A DNA stretch of 64,000 nucleotides, from the NCBI RefSeq assembly GCF_017591425.1, contig NW_024465887.1, positions 62,001-126,000 on the forward strand, written 5' to 3'. The stretch comes from Ochotona curzoniae (taxonomy: Eukaryota > Chordata > Mammalia > Lagomorpha > Ochotonidae). The position numbers and the translations under genes are program-made. Position 1 is the first letter of the stretch, and each line of letters starts with the position of its first letter. The notes beneath the pieces were generated by a model that saw nothing but the letters and a program-made list of their open reading frames with translations, was not told the DNA's origin and did no database searches. Of the stretch, positions 12,470 to 23,800 are shown in pieces.

Positions 12470-13080
12470 CTAATTGTGGTCCGGAGAGGGCTCAGTGGGC
12501 ACCGGAACGTAGGGGTGGAACAGCAGTTGGTTGAGAGTGACCCGTGAGGCTTCTTGGATTTTTTCTTTGGCAAACCTTAGAAAACAAGGGGCAATTGTTA
12601 ATAAAAGGCCTATAACTATTAATGGGGTTAGTATAGGCATGAGCCAAGTTAGTAGGGGGGATTCCCAGATGTTAAAACCTGAATCCTTGCCCACATTTTG
12701 CCAACTATTGAGTTGATCCCTTATTGACTGGAGATTTTTTTTTTTTAATCCCAGTTACCAGATTCGTTAATATAATAACAATACTGTTCCTGTAGGAAGA
12801 CACAGGTTCCCCCTTTGCTTGCAGTCAGATCTAGGGCTCGTCGATTCTGGAGTGCCACTTCAGCCAGCGAGGTGGTTTGTCACTGTAAGGATGCCAGGGA
12901 CCAGGCTGAGTCTTCTATAGCCTGATTGAGGTCCGCTTGGAGCTTGTTGACCTCGATGATGGAGTGACCTAGGGCTCCTGTACTGAGGACTACCGCCAAC
13001 AGGGAGGTAGCAATAGACATTCCTACCAAAGTTGGAATGAAGACTGCCAGTTTGGTTTTTTCAAGATCCTGGGAATTTGA
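12470..13080 (-). pseudogene. env: ERV1 env, transmembrane subunit remnant
   Basis: On the minus strand this shows the order expected of a class I transmembrane subunit: [21 protein letters not shown] sequence, a cysteine pattern C-x6-Y-C where the family has C-x6-C-C, a short glycosylated stretch (NES), then a hydrophobic segment at about 12660-12600 followed by a basic tail. The surface subunit is absent or unrecognisable. Because one cysteine of the paired motif is replaced and frames are interrupted, the product would not be functional. Confidence 0.65.
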
Positions 13081-13436
13081 AATTTCCTGTTTAGCTTCTG
13101 ATTAAGAAAGCAGTGTTAGTTGGTGCACCTGCTAGAAAATTCATCACAGTTGACTGAAATAGAAGAAAATGACATGAAAGAAGAATTCATGCTGGAGGCA
13201 AGACAATTACATTGAGCCATGTTTAGACATGGGGCAGGGGCTGGTCAGCAGAATGGAGATCCCAGACACCTTGCAATATATCTCTGCATAGGATGGTGAT
13301 ATGAGGTTTCCCAGTGTGACACAGCTGTTTGGAATAATAACATTTGTTAAGAGGTGGGCTAGACATGTGCCCTTGACAGTGGCATGGGTTGCAATACACT
13401 AATGAGGCAAATCCAGCTGAAATGAAGAGGAAGTGG

Positions 13437-13835
13437 TTAGCTGTTGTCCAGAAGAGGAGTAAGAGAGGAGTGAGGTAGTCGGGTGAGTTGGTGGGTCAAG
13501 GAAGTGGCAGACAATTTATCCTTGATGCGAGCACTAAAATGTTTGAGGTGAGAAATATGATACCAGGAAGTGTGATCAAGGAGTTTGGCAGTCACAGGCA
13601 TGGTCAGGGTCACGAAGTGAGGCCTGGTCCACTGAGGTTGGAGTGAGCGTGGGTGGAGGGTCTTGAGGAGGACCAGGTCACCAGGCTAGAGAAGAGAGGC
13701 ATTGGGGTCTGATGGTGTGGTAGCAGCCAGGTCTAGAAGATAGCAGTCAACGTGGTCTCAGAGAAGCTTTTGTGGGCGAGCACATGGGTGAAATTGATCT
13801 GCCAATTCTCATCTGGTTCATGTCCTTGCAGCTGG
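13437..13835 (-). pseudogene. pol: ERV1 pol, integrase remnants
   Basis: Two pieces of integrase are visible. Near 13835-13786 the minus strand reads HEPDENWQINFTHV, similar to the start of the catalytic core (PGxxWQxDFT). From 13685 to 13437 an 82-codon frame begins PGDLVLLKTLHPRSLQPQW and continues with a VTLTMPVTAKLL segment and HISHLKHFSARI, the pattern of the gammaretroviral integrase C-terminal domain. Most of the core, including the catalytic acidic residues, is missing, and a TAG directly precedes the second piece. No reverse-transcriptase motif was found between 13900 and 16200. Confidence 0.65.
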
Positions 13836-13840
13836 TGAGT

Positions 13841-15734
13841 AGGCAACCTGAGCTTAGGGCTCCTTGAGGAAAAACAGGGGAAAACATTAGGCAGGAGGAG
13901 TTAGTGAATGAGGCATTGGTGATGGGCATCCCTTTGGTGGTAAGAAATTCCCTCTCCTGCCAGGTGGCAGGATGGGAGGCAATTGGCCTCTAGGGTGGAC
14001 TCAGGAATGAGTACCACATAGGCTGCATGGTGCAACCATGCAGGTTGGACAGCGAGCTACCATCCACTAAAGAATGAGATCAGGAGACTGTAGAGGCTGG
14101 TACAGCAAGCCTTCCCTAGGTAAGAAGTGAGAATCGAGGACCGGCTGGCAAGAGTGAGAGATTGGAAGTTGAGGAAAGTGTTAAGGGGAGAGGACGGTGG
14201 GTGAAGTTCTCAGGAAAGACTCATAGTTACATCTCATTGGTGCATAACCGGAACAACACACAAATTCCACAAGCTGTGGGAAAGGGGAAGCAGGAAGCAG
14301 TGTCAGGGTCCAGGTTGGGATGTTGGAATCACTCACATTTTTCCTTTTTGTTACATATTGGGGAGGAATGGCAGGCTCCTAGCCCTGCAAAAGAACTGGT
14401 TAATGATTTGGTTAGAAGAAATTTATACATTTGAGTGGATGACACAGGAATGGAGGGAGGGGTTACTTATCAAAATGATGGATTGATTTCCTCCTGAAGC
14501 TCACTGGAATATGTAGTCTCTGAGGGTTGGTCTTGAGGAGCTTCTTTGGGGTGCCTCTATGGTGACACATGGATCATCTTGGCAGGTGTTGACCTTCTGT
14601 GCAGATTCCACATTCTGGCCATTCTTGGATAGAGAGTCCATTTGACTTAGGCAGAGAACTGGGAACACTTTTACTCAGCCCCGATATCGCGGCTTTATGT
14701 TGTATGGAATTAGTGGGGAAGCTTAGGCAGGAACATGCATGACAGCTGATTAAAATTATCTAGTGAGACCTTGAGAAACAAGACAGGATGTATAGTCTGG
14801 CCTGCTTCTAATCTTGTATTCTTTCCCTCCCTCTGCTCATGGGGACTCTGGCTGCTAGCAGGAGCTAAGTCAGGGCCTATGGTAAGGCCGGGCTCCAGTA
14901 GATAGTGGCCTTCAAGGTTACAGTGCTAGCTAGTAAAAACCGTTTCTAAGGTCTTACATACACGAACTCTGGAGTTTCAGGTAAGGTCAGGACCACCCCT
15001 CTCTTCACATAGAGTACTGGAAGAGACATCATAAAGGAAGTGTGAAACTGTGGAGACATCCCATTGACTCCCATTACCTGGCTGGACAGAGAGGTGAGCC
15101 GGCCTGAAAGAGAGGCTAGTATAGAACAGATGTTGTCTCTGGACAGAATATACAGCTTTACCTGTGATGTTGCTGACCCCAGGCCATCCCTCCATAGCGA
15201 CGGATGCTTTGGGAGCTGGGCAGAGTGAAGGGCTTTCTAGCTTGTGGCCCACCATGGTTCTGACCCAGGAATACTTTGACCCCCAGGGCAGTCCCATTTC
15301 TAGTGGCCTGGCTCTTGGCAGAGCTAACAAGACTCTTTGAAAGCCACTTCTATCACTGCAGCTGGCTGCCCAATATTCTGGCTTCCCATATCACAAGCAG
15401 GTGCTACTTGAGGGTAGACTAGCCTTACTGGGTCTCCTAGAGAACAGGTTACTGTATAAAGCCGCATTAATGAGCCTCCTGATGCCTAGCTCACTACTCT
15501 TCCTCTGGGTCCTGGTTAAAGTGGGCCACAGAGGCAACCACGGGATGTCAGCCAAAGGGATGCTCAATTCTATCCCTGAATGCCTTAATGGGCTGATCTA
15601 GGAATTTGTAGTTACAGGCATAGTCCTGATAGTTTTAGGGTGATGCCTACGAGAAGATAATTAGGCTGCTTGGTCTGACAAGTTAGCCATCCCTATAAAG
15701 GGTCTGGAAATCAAACTGTGCAGCCTGAGTCCCT

Positions 15735-15771
<37 letters not shown>

Positions 15772-17133
15772 AGAAAGTAGTTGGAAGCATCAGATTAATT
15801 ACCACCAAGTAAAAACTCTCAAATAGAAGTTCTAGAAAGCATTTGCCAAAGGTCTGATGTCCGCTACAAATTTGAAACAAGCACAGCTTTACAATTAGCT
15901 TAAATTGTACATTAGAAAAAGCAATAATATCAGTGATAAATATTTAGAAAAATGCTATAGGCAATTTTAAAGGACAATGATAAATTACATTGCACATAAA
16001 CCATACAAGATGTATTCCTCTCAAAACTTTCATGACTTCCCATTCCTTCTACGCCATGCTTTAACTTGGAAATACTCTATAAAACAATTGGTAAGAGCAC
16101 GTGAGTTTACCTCATGGCTTGGAATAACTTAGCAGTGGATTAGAGCAACTCTATACTGGATTATTTTGATATACAAATTTTAAATTAAGTTTCGGAACAA
16201 CTTAGCAAATTACAGTTTTGTTCTTTTGATAGATGTTAATTAGCTTATCTTTTATCCCACCCATGTTAGATAAGGGGTGGGGGTGGGGATGACGAAAGGA
16301 AAAAAAAGAGTTAAAAGCAGTTGCTGCAGCAGCAGCAGGGAATCAGGCATTATTGGGGTTAAGTCAGAAGAACCAAAGAGGGAGAGCAGGTTAGGTTGAG
16401 GGTGAGAATGGAGAAAGGCAAGATGGCAGACAGGGTCCTGCCACATGAAGGAAGGCAAGATGGTGGACAGGGTCCCATCAGGTGGAGGAGAAAGGCAAAA
16501 TGGTGGATGGGGTCCTACCACATGGAGGAGTGGGAGGGGAGCTGGGAAGATGGCATCAGAACAGGAAGTGGAGAGAGGGGGCTTGGGAACATGGTACCTG
16601 CGCAGGAAGTGAAGGATCCGAAGGAGGAAGGTTCTGAGTGGGGGAGAGCAAACTGGGGGAAATGTAAGGTAGAGGTCAGAGAGGTTCTTGGGCAGGGACA
16701 GGGACCTTCTGTGCAGCAAGGATGTCCACACAGAGGGAAAAAGGAGGAACAAAGAGAATGATGGGGTTAGGTGGAATTAGGTGGGGCAAGATATGGGAGT
16801 AGATAGAATAAGGGAGGGGTGGGAACATAGCAAAGAAACAGAAGGTAAAGCAAAAGTGACACTGGAATCCAGTGGCTACTCAGTAAGTGAAGGAGTCTGG
16901 AAACATTACAGAAGGACTGGGGGCGTAGAAGAGGTGACCAAAGAGGAGGTGACCTTGGGGAACATGGCACAGGGACTGGAGGAGTAACGTACAAGGTGGA
17001 TGGGCCAAAGGCTCCGAGAGAGGCGAAAGTGCAGGTAAAGAGGCTGGCAGAGAAGCAGGTGGGGAAGAAGTGGGGGCTGGGTGGAGTCCTAAAAGTTCTG
17101 GTGGCTCAGAAAAGGTATGGTTAGGTGAAAAGT
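13841..17133 (-). other. ERV1 interior, mostly unrecognised
   Basis: No convincing retroviral domain was found over most of this stretch. It contains a GA microsatellite at 15738-15768. At 16415-16545 there is a degenerate tandem repeat whose unit carries 'ggcaaRatggtggacagggtcc' on the plus strand. A run of proline/leucine-rich antisense frames lies between 16250 and 17130. A minus-strand frame at 15330-14977 has several possible glycosylation sites, but I could not assign it. Confidence 0.5.
15738..15768. repeat. (GA)n microsatellite
   Basis: About 15 uninterrupted GA units inside ERV1. Confidence 0.95.
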
Positions 17134-17424
17134 CTAAGAGATCCTTGGGAGAGTGGGAGGGCTTAGCCTTGGCCTGGAGAATCTGAGTCGTGGAACAGGA
17201 GGAACATAGGGAAGGGCAGGAACGGAGTTTCCAAAAAGCTTCCACATTACGAACTTAAGACCATTTACCCTCGCGATGACAGAAATTACCCAATTCCGTG
17301 AGGATCTGAAAATCAAACGTGCCTTCCGCTGGCCATTTGGAGCCTTTTCCAACACGTACTGTGGCCAGGCCACGGTTGAAAAATGGACAAGGCGTTTTCT
17401 GCGTAAGTCCTGGCCCAGACCCAT
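17134..17424 (-). pseudogene. gag: ERV1 gag, matrix-like N-terminus
   Basis: The open frame starts at ATG 17424-17422 in a good context (ACCATGG) with a glycine second residue, as needed for myristoylation. The start lies about 465 bp after the primer site, a gammaretrovirus-like leader length. It encodes a basic stretch and an AWPQYVLEKAPNG segment that recalls the W-P motif of gammaretroviral matrix. It runs into proline-rich sequence and stops after about 96 codons; proline-rich frames continue out of phase down to about 16250. I infer a decayed matrix/p12 region. No capsid or zinc-finger motif was recognised. Confidence 0.6.
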
Positions 17425-17888
17425 GGTTTTAAAATTGGCCAATAAACAGCTTAAGGGGGTTGGGGGCCATGGGCTCAGGACATTTTGTTGCCCGTCCTGT
17501 CCCGATAAAGTATCTCGCGGCTAATCTAAACACAAAGAAGGCGTCCCCGCTTTGAAATTCAGACTAGAGGGGAACCTGGTTCCCGTTAAGGAGGGCCAGT
17601 CAGTAGGGGGGACGTCTCACGCCCCTCTGAGGGCCCTGGATTGGTGGGAGCCGGTCAACGACCAGGGCGTCCCCCGTCTCGCTGAGGGCTCAGGACAGGC
17701 AGACCACGTGTACACGGTTTGGGGGGTCTGCAGGAGGTTAGGGAATACTTTTCAGGACAGGAGGAGCAGGGCGGAGGGGCTTACCTCACGTCTGTCGCTT
17801 CGCAGCCGGCAAAGGCCTTGGGGCTGGCGGCTTAGAGGTGGAGAGAGGAAGGGGGGAGCTCAACCAGTTTAGGGAGCCCACGCATCCC

Positions 17889-17907
17889 TTCCCGGGTTCC
17901 CGGCACC
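17889..17907 (-). other. ERV1 primer binding site, tRNA-Phe-like
   Basis: TGGTGCCGGGAACCCGGGA lies 3 bp inside the 5' LTR. It is closest to the 3' end of tRNA-Phe (TGGTGCCGAAACCCGGGA), with one extra base and one mismatch. This places the element near the HERV-F-type class I group by convention. Confidence 0.65.
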
Positions 17908-17910
17908 AAA

Positions 17911-18295
17911 TGTTAGATGATGGCCACCGACCGCCCGCCCGCTTGGTGAAATAATATCGGCAAGTTGTTCAGAGTTGAGATGGAAGCTTTATTGGAAAAT
18001 CCGCTCCTGGGCCCCCTTTGCGCAGAGGGGAAGGAAGAGGGAAGCGAAAAGGGCGTCTGAGATACGTGTGGAGGAGTTTTATACCCCTCTAGACACGTGG
18101 GGAGGCAAAGGGGCTGTCTGTGCCCCAACTATGCAAGGAATGTCCATTCAGGTGTCCCATTGGTCACCTGGAATCCCGCCAGGTAGGTGACGTAACTGGC
18201 TCCTGTGGCCCCTCCTCCTGTTACAGGCTGGAGCCTAGGAGATGTGGGGGCAGGGCAGACCAGACCCTAGTCTCCAGTGCCCTGGGCAGCCATCA
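17911..18295 (-). repeat. ERV1 5' LTR
   Basis: 385 bp, beginning TGATGGCTGCCC and ending ATCTAACA on the minus strand (TG...CA). It contains TATAAAA about 70% in and AATAAA near the end. I read it as identical to 12010-12394. Confidence 0.93.
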
Positions 18296-18319
18296 AGGGG
18301 TACCCACATACGATGCAGA

Positions 18320-18413
18320 ATGCCATCATGGGGACACAGCGTCACGCTGAGGACAGGGGAGGCCGGATGCCATCGTGGGGACACAGCGTCATGCTGAGGA
18401 CAGGGGAGGCCGT
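18320..18413 (+). repeat. Two-unit 47-bp tandem repeat
   Basis: The unit starts 'atgccatcRtggggacacag' and ends 'ggacaggggaggccgg'. It occurs twice here and twice in copy B (44524-44616). Confidence 0.9.
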
Positions 18414-18849
18414 GGGACAGAAGAAGGGATTCTGGCAAGGACGCAGGCGGGAGGGGAGTCCACGGGGCTCAGTCATTAACCACCTGAGGGTGCTCCAGGG
18501 ACTCCCCCCAAGTTCTTGTAAAGCTGACAGGGACAAGGAAAACAGCAAAGCTGAAACTGGGAGTTAGTTTAACACAAGACAGGACGGAACTGGAAAAGCT
18601 TTAGGCAAGGAAGCGACACAGGTGTGGGTCTTGGGGCAAAGCTGTCTGCAGCTGCTACAGACAGGGCTAGGGACGGAGAGAAGCGTCAAACTAAGAGTCA
18701 TCCCTAAGAGTTTAAAATAAGTGACAGTTTTTAAGCAATGAGGAAAGAAGAGGTGAGTTTTGGAAATAGTGGGAGCTCAAACAGGCAAGCCGTGGCTGTG
18801 CTCACTTAAACAACTAGTAAGACAAAGAGGAAGAACAAATTCTGAGAGC

Positions 18850-19660
18850 TAGCTTTGTAGCGCGGGTGACCAGCCGGTTTCCCCTGCACACCGAGAAAGC
18901 GCGCCACGGCCGCCCCTTCGCCATCCTAGAGCGACGTTCGAGAATGTTCTGTGTCTGCTCCGTGCCAGTCCGCTCTAGACAGAGACCACAGGGACAGGGA
19001 CCCATGTCCGGCTCTGCCCATCCCCGTGTCCTCAGCTCAAGCGGAGAGCGTGAGCGAGCAGGCCCGGCGCTTTAAAATACCCATGGAAAAGAGACAGTAC
19101 CTCCTCAGTGCATTTCTCCCACAAACTTTTTAAAAGCCCTTTCATAGTTGTCAAAAGAAAAAAAAAGTAAATACACAGGAAGAAAAGACGCTTGCGTGCG
19201 CTCCGCCGTGGCCTCGCCAACGCGCACAGGGGCGCAGGGAGCGCCAGGTCAGCACGAGGTCGGGGTGGGCCCCTCGGACCTCCCTCCTCCGCCAGGTGCG
19301 TGGTCCCGGCACCCCGGCCGTGCGGAGGTGCACCCAGCCTCCCCCCGGAGTGTGCTGCCCCCGGCCGCCCTGGAGCCCCGGCCAGGCCCGACCCACCTGC
19401 CGGACACTAGGCGGGGCTGGCGCGGGCAGCCGGCTTGGGGTGGGCAGTCTGGAGGCCGCACTTGCCCCACCTGTGCAGCGCTTTCCGCCCTGCGCGTCGT
19501 CCGGCACGTACCCGCCATGACCTGGGCTGCAGGAGGGCGAGGAGGGTCGCTCCCGGCCACGCCCTACAAGCCAGGAGGGGCTCATCCTGCAGGCCCCAGC
19601 CGGACTTCCTGCACTTCCCCCTCTGCACGGCTCTCCCCTGCTTCCTGCGGGGCGACTCTA
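18850..19660. promoter_or_regulatory. GC-rich CpG-island-like block (A)
   Basis: A stretch rich in CpG, very unlike its AT-rich surroundings. It carries open frames in several phases, as expected of high GC rather than of coding. No gene was recognised. It could be a displaced promoter region; I see no TATA box or known first exon. Copy B: 45050-45935. A 235-bp fragment of it is at 56994-57228. Confidence 0.5.
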
Positions 19661-19703
19661 AACCAACTGTAGCAACCTCTCTCCCTTAAGCACAAAAAGT
19701 ATC

Positions 19704-20020
19704 GGACCCGGCGCCATGGCCTAGCGGCTAAAGTCCTCACCTTGAGCACGCCCGGGATCCCATATGGGCGCCAGTTCTGGTCCCGGCAGCTCCACTTCCC
19801 ATCCAGCTCCCTGCTTGTGGCCTGGGAAAGCAGTCCAGGAAGGCTCCTTCGCTCATGAGCGAGACCCGGAAGAGCTTCTGGCTCCTGGCTTCGGATTGGC
19901 GCAGCTCAGGCCATTGCGGTCACTTAGGGGAAATCAGCGGAAGGAAGATCTTTCTCTCTGTCTCGCCTCCTCTCTGTATATCTGACTTTGCAATAAAAGC
20001 AAATAAATCCTGAAAAGAAT
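19704..20020 (+). mobile_element. C-type SINE with perfect target duplication (A)
   Basis: Flanked by AAAAAGTATC at 19694-19703 and 20021-20030. Copy B: 45978-46289 with the same duplication, so insertion preceded the duplication of the region. Confidence 0.95.
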
Positions 20021-20089
20021 AAAAAGTATCAACCTCTGTCTCTCCCTTACCCTTTTTCTTTCTGCTGCTTAGTCCTGCTGGTTTGTATC

Positions 20090-20548
20090 TGTCAGGAGCC
20101 GTGTACTATAGCCACACTGAAGCCATTTTGAATATAGAACTATGGGCCAGTGGAAAATCCCTGGCTGGCTAGATGCTTGAGAAAGAAGTTATGAAACTAA
20201 TCACACGCTTAGCTTCAATTGTTTGTAACAACTGTTTTAGAATGTGATTTATGCTGTACCTGCCGACATCTTGTTACTGATTACCTATGCTATTGTTGAT
20301 ATGCTGGTTACTATTGTGGATATGGTGACTGCTCAAGAACAATTGGTCTGGAGACCATGGCTTGCGTCCTAGCTTCTCCTTTCCTCCCTGAGCCTTAGTT
20401 ACTGAAGAATATAAAAACCCTCAACTAAAATCAATAAACTGACAGCTTGATCAGACATCCTGTCTTGCTGTCCATTCTTCGTGTCTCTTGTCCCCCAATC
20501 TCTCCTAAGTGGTTGCGACCCCCGTTGACTGTCCTGCTAGACGGGACA
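20090..20548 (+). repeat. ERV2 5' LTR
   Basis: 459 bp, TGTCAGGAGC...ACGGGACA. It has an ATATAAAAA TATA box at 20409-20417 and AATAAA at 20433-20438, so the R region is short. It differs from the 3' LTR at one visible base ('tgtaacaac' against 'tgtagcaac'). Confidence 0.95.
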
Positions 20549-20551
20549 ATT

Positions 20552-20569
20552 TGGCGCCCAACGTGGCTG
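20552..20569 (+). other. ERV2 primer binding site, tRNA-Lys type
   Basis: TGGCGCCCAACGTGG followed by CTG, 3 bp after the LTR. The first 15 bases match the complement of tRNA-Lys(1,2), used by type D and related betaretroviruses; the last three differ from that primer. Confidence 0.85.
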
Positions 20570-20723
20570 GTGTGCAGACCACCGACAGGGAGATCGCCAC
20601 GCAAAAGGAGAGGCCTCTCGAAGTGGTGTTGAGTAGAACACCGGGTGAGCAGTTTCACGGTTGACCCGCCGGAAGTCGTGCTCGTGGAAATTCGTGGCGC
20701 AAATCTTACGGGGTTAAGGTAAG

Positions 20724-20888
20724 ATGGGACAAGCATTATCACAGCAAGAATTATTCTTGCAAGGTTTTATCAGTCTTATAGACTTATTCAAGACACGAGG
20801 AATTTGGGTGATTAAAAAAGACCTCAAAACCTTTTTCGATTTTGTTGGTCAGATTTTTCCCTGGCATCCCCAGGAAGGTTCTATATAA
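20724..20888 (+). pseudogene. gag: ERV2 gag N-terminal stub
   Basis: A 54-codon frame starting ATGGGACAAG, giving an N-terminal MGQ suited to myristoylation, and ending in TAA at 20886. The start lies 155 bp after the primer site. Composition and the W-P-x-x-P segment near its end (WHPQEG) resemble the first part of a betaretroviral matrix. Similarity to gag ends at the stop, and the sequence after it turns AT-rich and non-coding. Such short gag starts are often kept in non-autonomous elements because the packaging signal overlaps them; that role is inferred here. Confidence 0.6.
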
Positions 20889-23800
20889 GTCAATTAAGGT
20901 TTATATAAAAAAACAAAAAACAAAAAAAAAATGTGTTCTGTAACTTGGTTTAACAAAAGTAATCTGATATAGAGTGGTCCAAATCCACTGTTAAATTAAC
21001 CTAAAGCATGAGATGAATTATGTGTGCTTGTTTTACAAAATATCTCCAGGCTAAAGTATTTCAAAAAAGAGGTTGGAAGTTGCAAAAGATTTGATAGTTA
21101 TGTGTCTCTGTTCTGACATGTTTGGTGTTTGTGTTTATGTTTGCTTTGTCAATATTGTTGGTGTTCTATTATTTTTGTCCGGACAAAAACTAAATTTTGT
21201 TTTAATACTCTTCCTCCAGTTGTGTCTTTGTCTTGAATTGATAAGTTGTTGTTCTTGTTCTGAATTGGGTGCGTGTGTGACTGACTGACAGACGAGTTGG
21301 GACGGACCGAGACTAACCTCCTTTTTCTCTCCTGGTAAATAATTTTAGAGAGGTCTAACAAATTTAACAGGACCTGGCCAGAACAGACTCCCCATCTCCA
21401 CCAGGGAAATGTTCTTGTGTCATTTTCTTGCTGTTTGGTCTTCAACTTAGAGTGTTGTCCTTGCATTGATTAAGTCTAACATACACTATTTAACATGTTC
21501 AGTTAAATGCTAAAGGTACTTTTTGTTTAACTCATTTAGACCTCTAAATTCTTCATAGTTCTAAACCAAGTCTCATAAATTTGAGGGTTCTAGTAGGATC
21601 CCTGGAACTCTCAAAGCTTGAGACAAAATCTGAATAATGTACTTGTCAATTAAAATAATTTGGATTATAATCTCACAATATTATAAAATTATGCTAAATT
21701 TGTTGCATCATATATGCTATTAAACTAGGTGATTATTTATGTTTATTGGTCAAAATATTTCCTATTCATAAAATTGATTCAGATTGTAAATTACTTGTGT
21801 TCTTATTTACAAGGAAGTATGTGAGATTTTGCCTTGCAGGAGAACAATGAATTCTTTAAAGATGTATAGTAAAATTGCTCAAAATGTGTATATTTTCTGA
21901 ATGTTTGCCTTTAAAACAATGGAACTGAAGTCTGATTCTTTGTAAAAAAACAACAGTGTTTTAAATCTCCTGTAAGTTATTTTCATCTTATTAATAACTA
22001 AACCTATTAACTAACTTCAGTAAATTCCAAGGTAGTCTCTCAAGACAACAGCCAAATTGAAGTTTTTTCAGCTCTTTTAACTTCAATAAAACAGAAACTA
22101 AAGAAAAGCTCCAGGCCCATCAGTCATAAAACAAGGAAGGGGTATGCCTGGAGTCTGCGCTTTGAAGAATTTGGGAGTTTGTCCCAGTTGTGGTAATTCT
22201 TATCTGCCTTCATTAAAAAACAAACAAACAAACAAATCAGCTAAAAGAAGGTTGTTTGAAAAAAAAAAACTTCTCTTTCCTGGTTTTAAAGTGGATTTGT
22301 GCTCAAATATGTTTCCATGAATTAGAAAAATGGTTGAAAATTGTTTAAAGCATTGTATTTAAAAGTTAGTATGCTTTTATTTAGAAAATGTCTTAAGAAA
22401 AGTTGAGGAATAAATCTTATAAGCTTTACATATAATTGGCTATAATTTTAAAGATACTATTACAACATTGTTTAAGTTTTTAACATTAATACCTAATACG
22501 AGCTGACGTTAGAAATGATACCTGTGTTCAAAAAGTTTTTAAAGTGTGCATACACAGAAATGCTAGTAAATATCTAAAGATAAAAATATCTCCAATTTTG
22601 AAAACTGTTAAAAAAAAAAAAATTGAAGCATTGAACCTTAGGTAGTCTCTGTTTAATTGGTGAATTTGTCAATTCTCTATCCAGCTTCAGTAAGCTCTAT
22701 TCTTATTCCAACTTTTGAATTTGTTAAAGTTCTGAAAAAGTTATGAGATAATTTTATACAGTAATTCCTGTATTTAAGGTTATATTTCCATTTAGGTGAT
22801 TGACTAAGGAAATATACATTTTGCCTTTCAGTTAGGTAATCCCTTGCGTTCTGTATATTGTCTTTGTTAAATTCTCATGATTTAAAAAAAAAACTGTGTT
22901 TAAAATGTTTGGGTGATCATTTATAAGTGAAAAAAAAAAATTCTGATCTGTTGCTGTTTGAATCAGTCTGATTAAATGGGTGGTTATTATAATGAGAAAT
23001 CTTTGATCAAATACTTTAAGGCCTCTTAGCATAATTAATAGACTTAACTCTTCTGGTTCTGGGATTTCTAATAAATAAGTAAATAAATAAAATAATAAAA
23101 ATTTGAGGGGGCAGGGGGAATTGCAGAAAAGACATTGGGAAACCTTGCTAGTGGGGAGCCAGGACTAGAATCAATCCTGCTGGGAAGGATAGATCTAAAA
23201 AGTACAAGAGTGTGTAAAATCCAACAGGTCATATCAGCGCCAAACATAGAGACTTTGTATTCTAGGATTCCAGCAGACCTATTGTATCCATTAAAGCTAA
23301 AGTTTAATTGTAATACTAAGAGCAATAATAATAATAATAATAATAATAATTCTAAAACATTGGTAACTTTAACACACTTAAGAGAATTCTCAAGTAGCTC
23401 TTAAAAGCTGTTGTTATATGTGTGTTACCTAATATGTATGTGCATGTTTATGAATGAGAATTGTTAAGCTAAATCCTTTTTGAAAATAATGTATAGATGC
23501 ATAATTAGGCTCTTAGAGAGTCATGTCCATTATTGTTTTCTCAGGATCTACAAGATCTGTTCAGCTCAATAGTTTAACATGATTTCAAATGCATTTACTG
23601 CTAGGGTACAGTTTGAAGACTGGCCATGGGAGCCCAAATCCACATAAGTTAAATGGAAAATATATGGGTATATGTATGTAAGTGTTTAATGATAACTCAG
23701 ATCTCAGAGAATGTTAAAATGCTCCAACATGGGAAGCAGCTCCTACAGCAGACTCATAGACTGACAATTTTGAGTAGCACTCAGTGGCCTCAGAATCAGC

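Larger units (their letters stand above)
12010..18295 (-). mobile_element. ERV1: young class I endogenous retrovirus
   Basis: A 6286-bp provirus in antisense orientation, flanked by the 5-bp target duplication AGGGG (12005-12009 and 18296-18300). Copy B keeps the empty site at about 44500 ('aatgaggggtaccc'). Its parts on the minus strand are: 5' LTR 18295-17911; tRNA-Phe-like primer site; gag start 17424; proline-rich gag region; a long unrecognised middle; integrase remnants near 13835-13437; an envelope transmembrane remnant 13080-12470; and 3' LTR 12394-12010. At 6.3 kb it is shorter than a full gammaretrovirus (about 8 kb). Its genes are broken by stops and deletions, so mobility would have depended on helper proteins. 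Confidence 0.9.

Noticed and set aside
18320..18413. Tandem repeat as a CRISPR-like array
   Set aside because: Only two contiguous 47-bp units without spacers, in vertebrate DNA.
19148..19672. CpG-rich frame as a first coding exon
   Set aside because: No consistent frame between copies and no splice or homology support.
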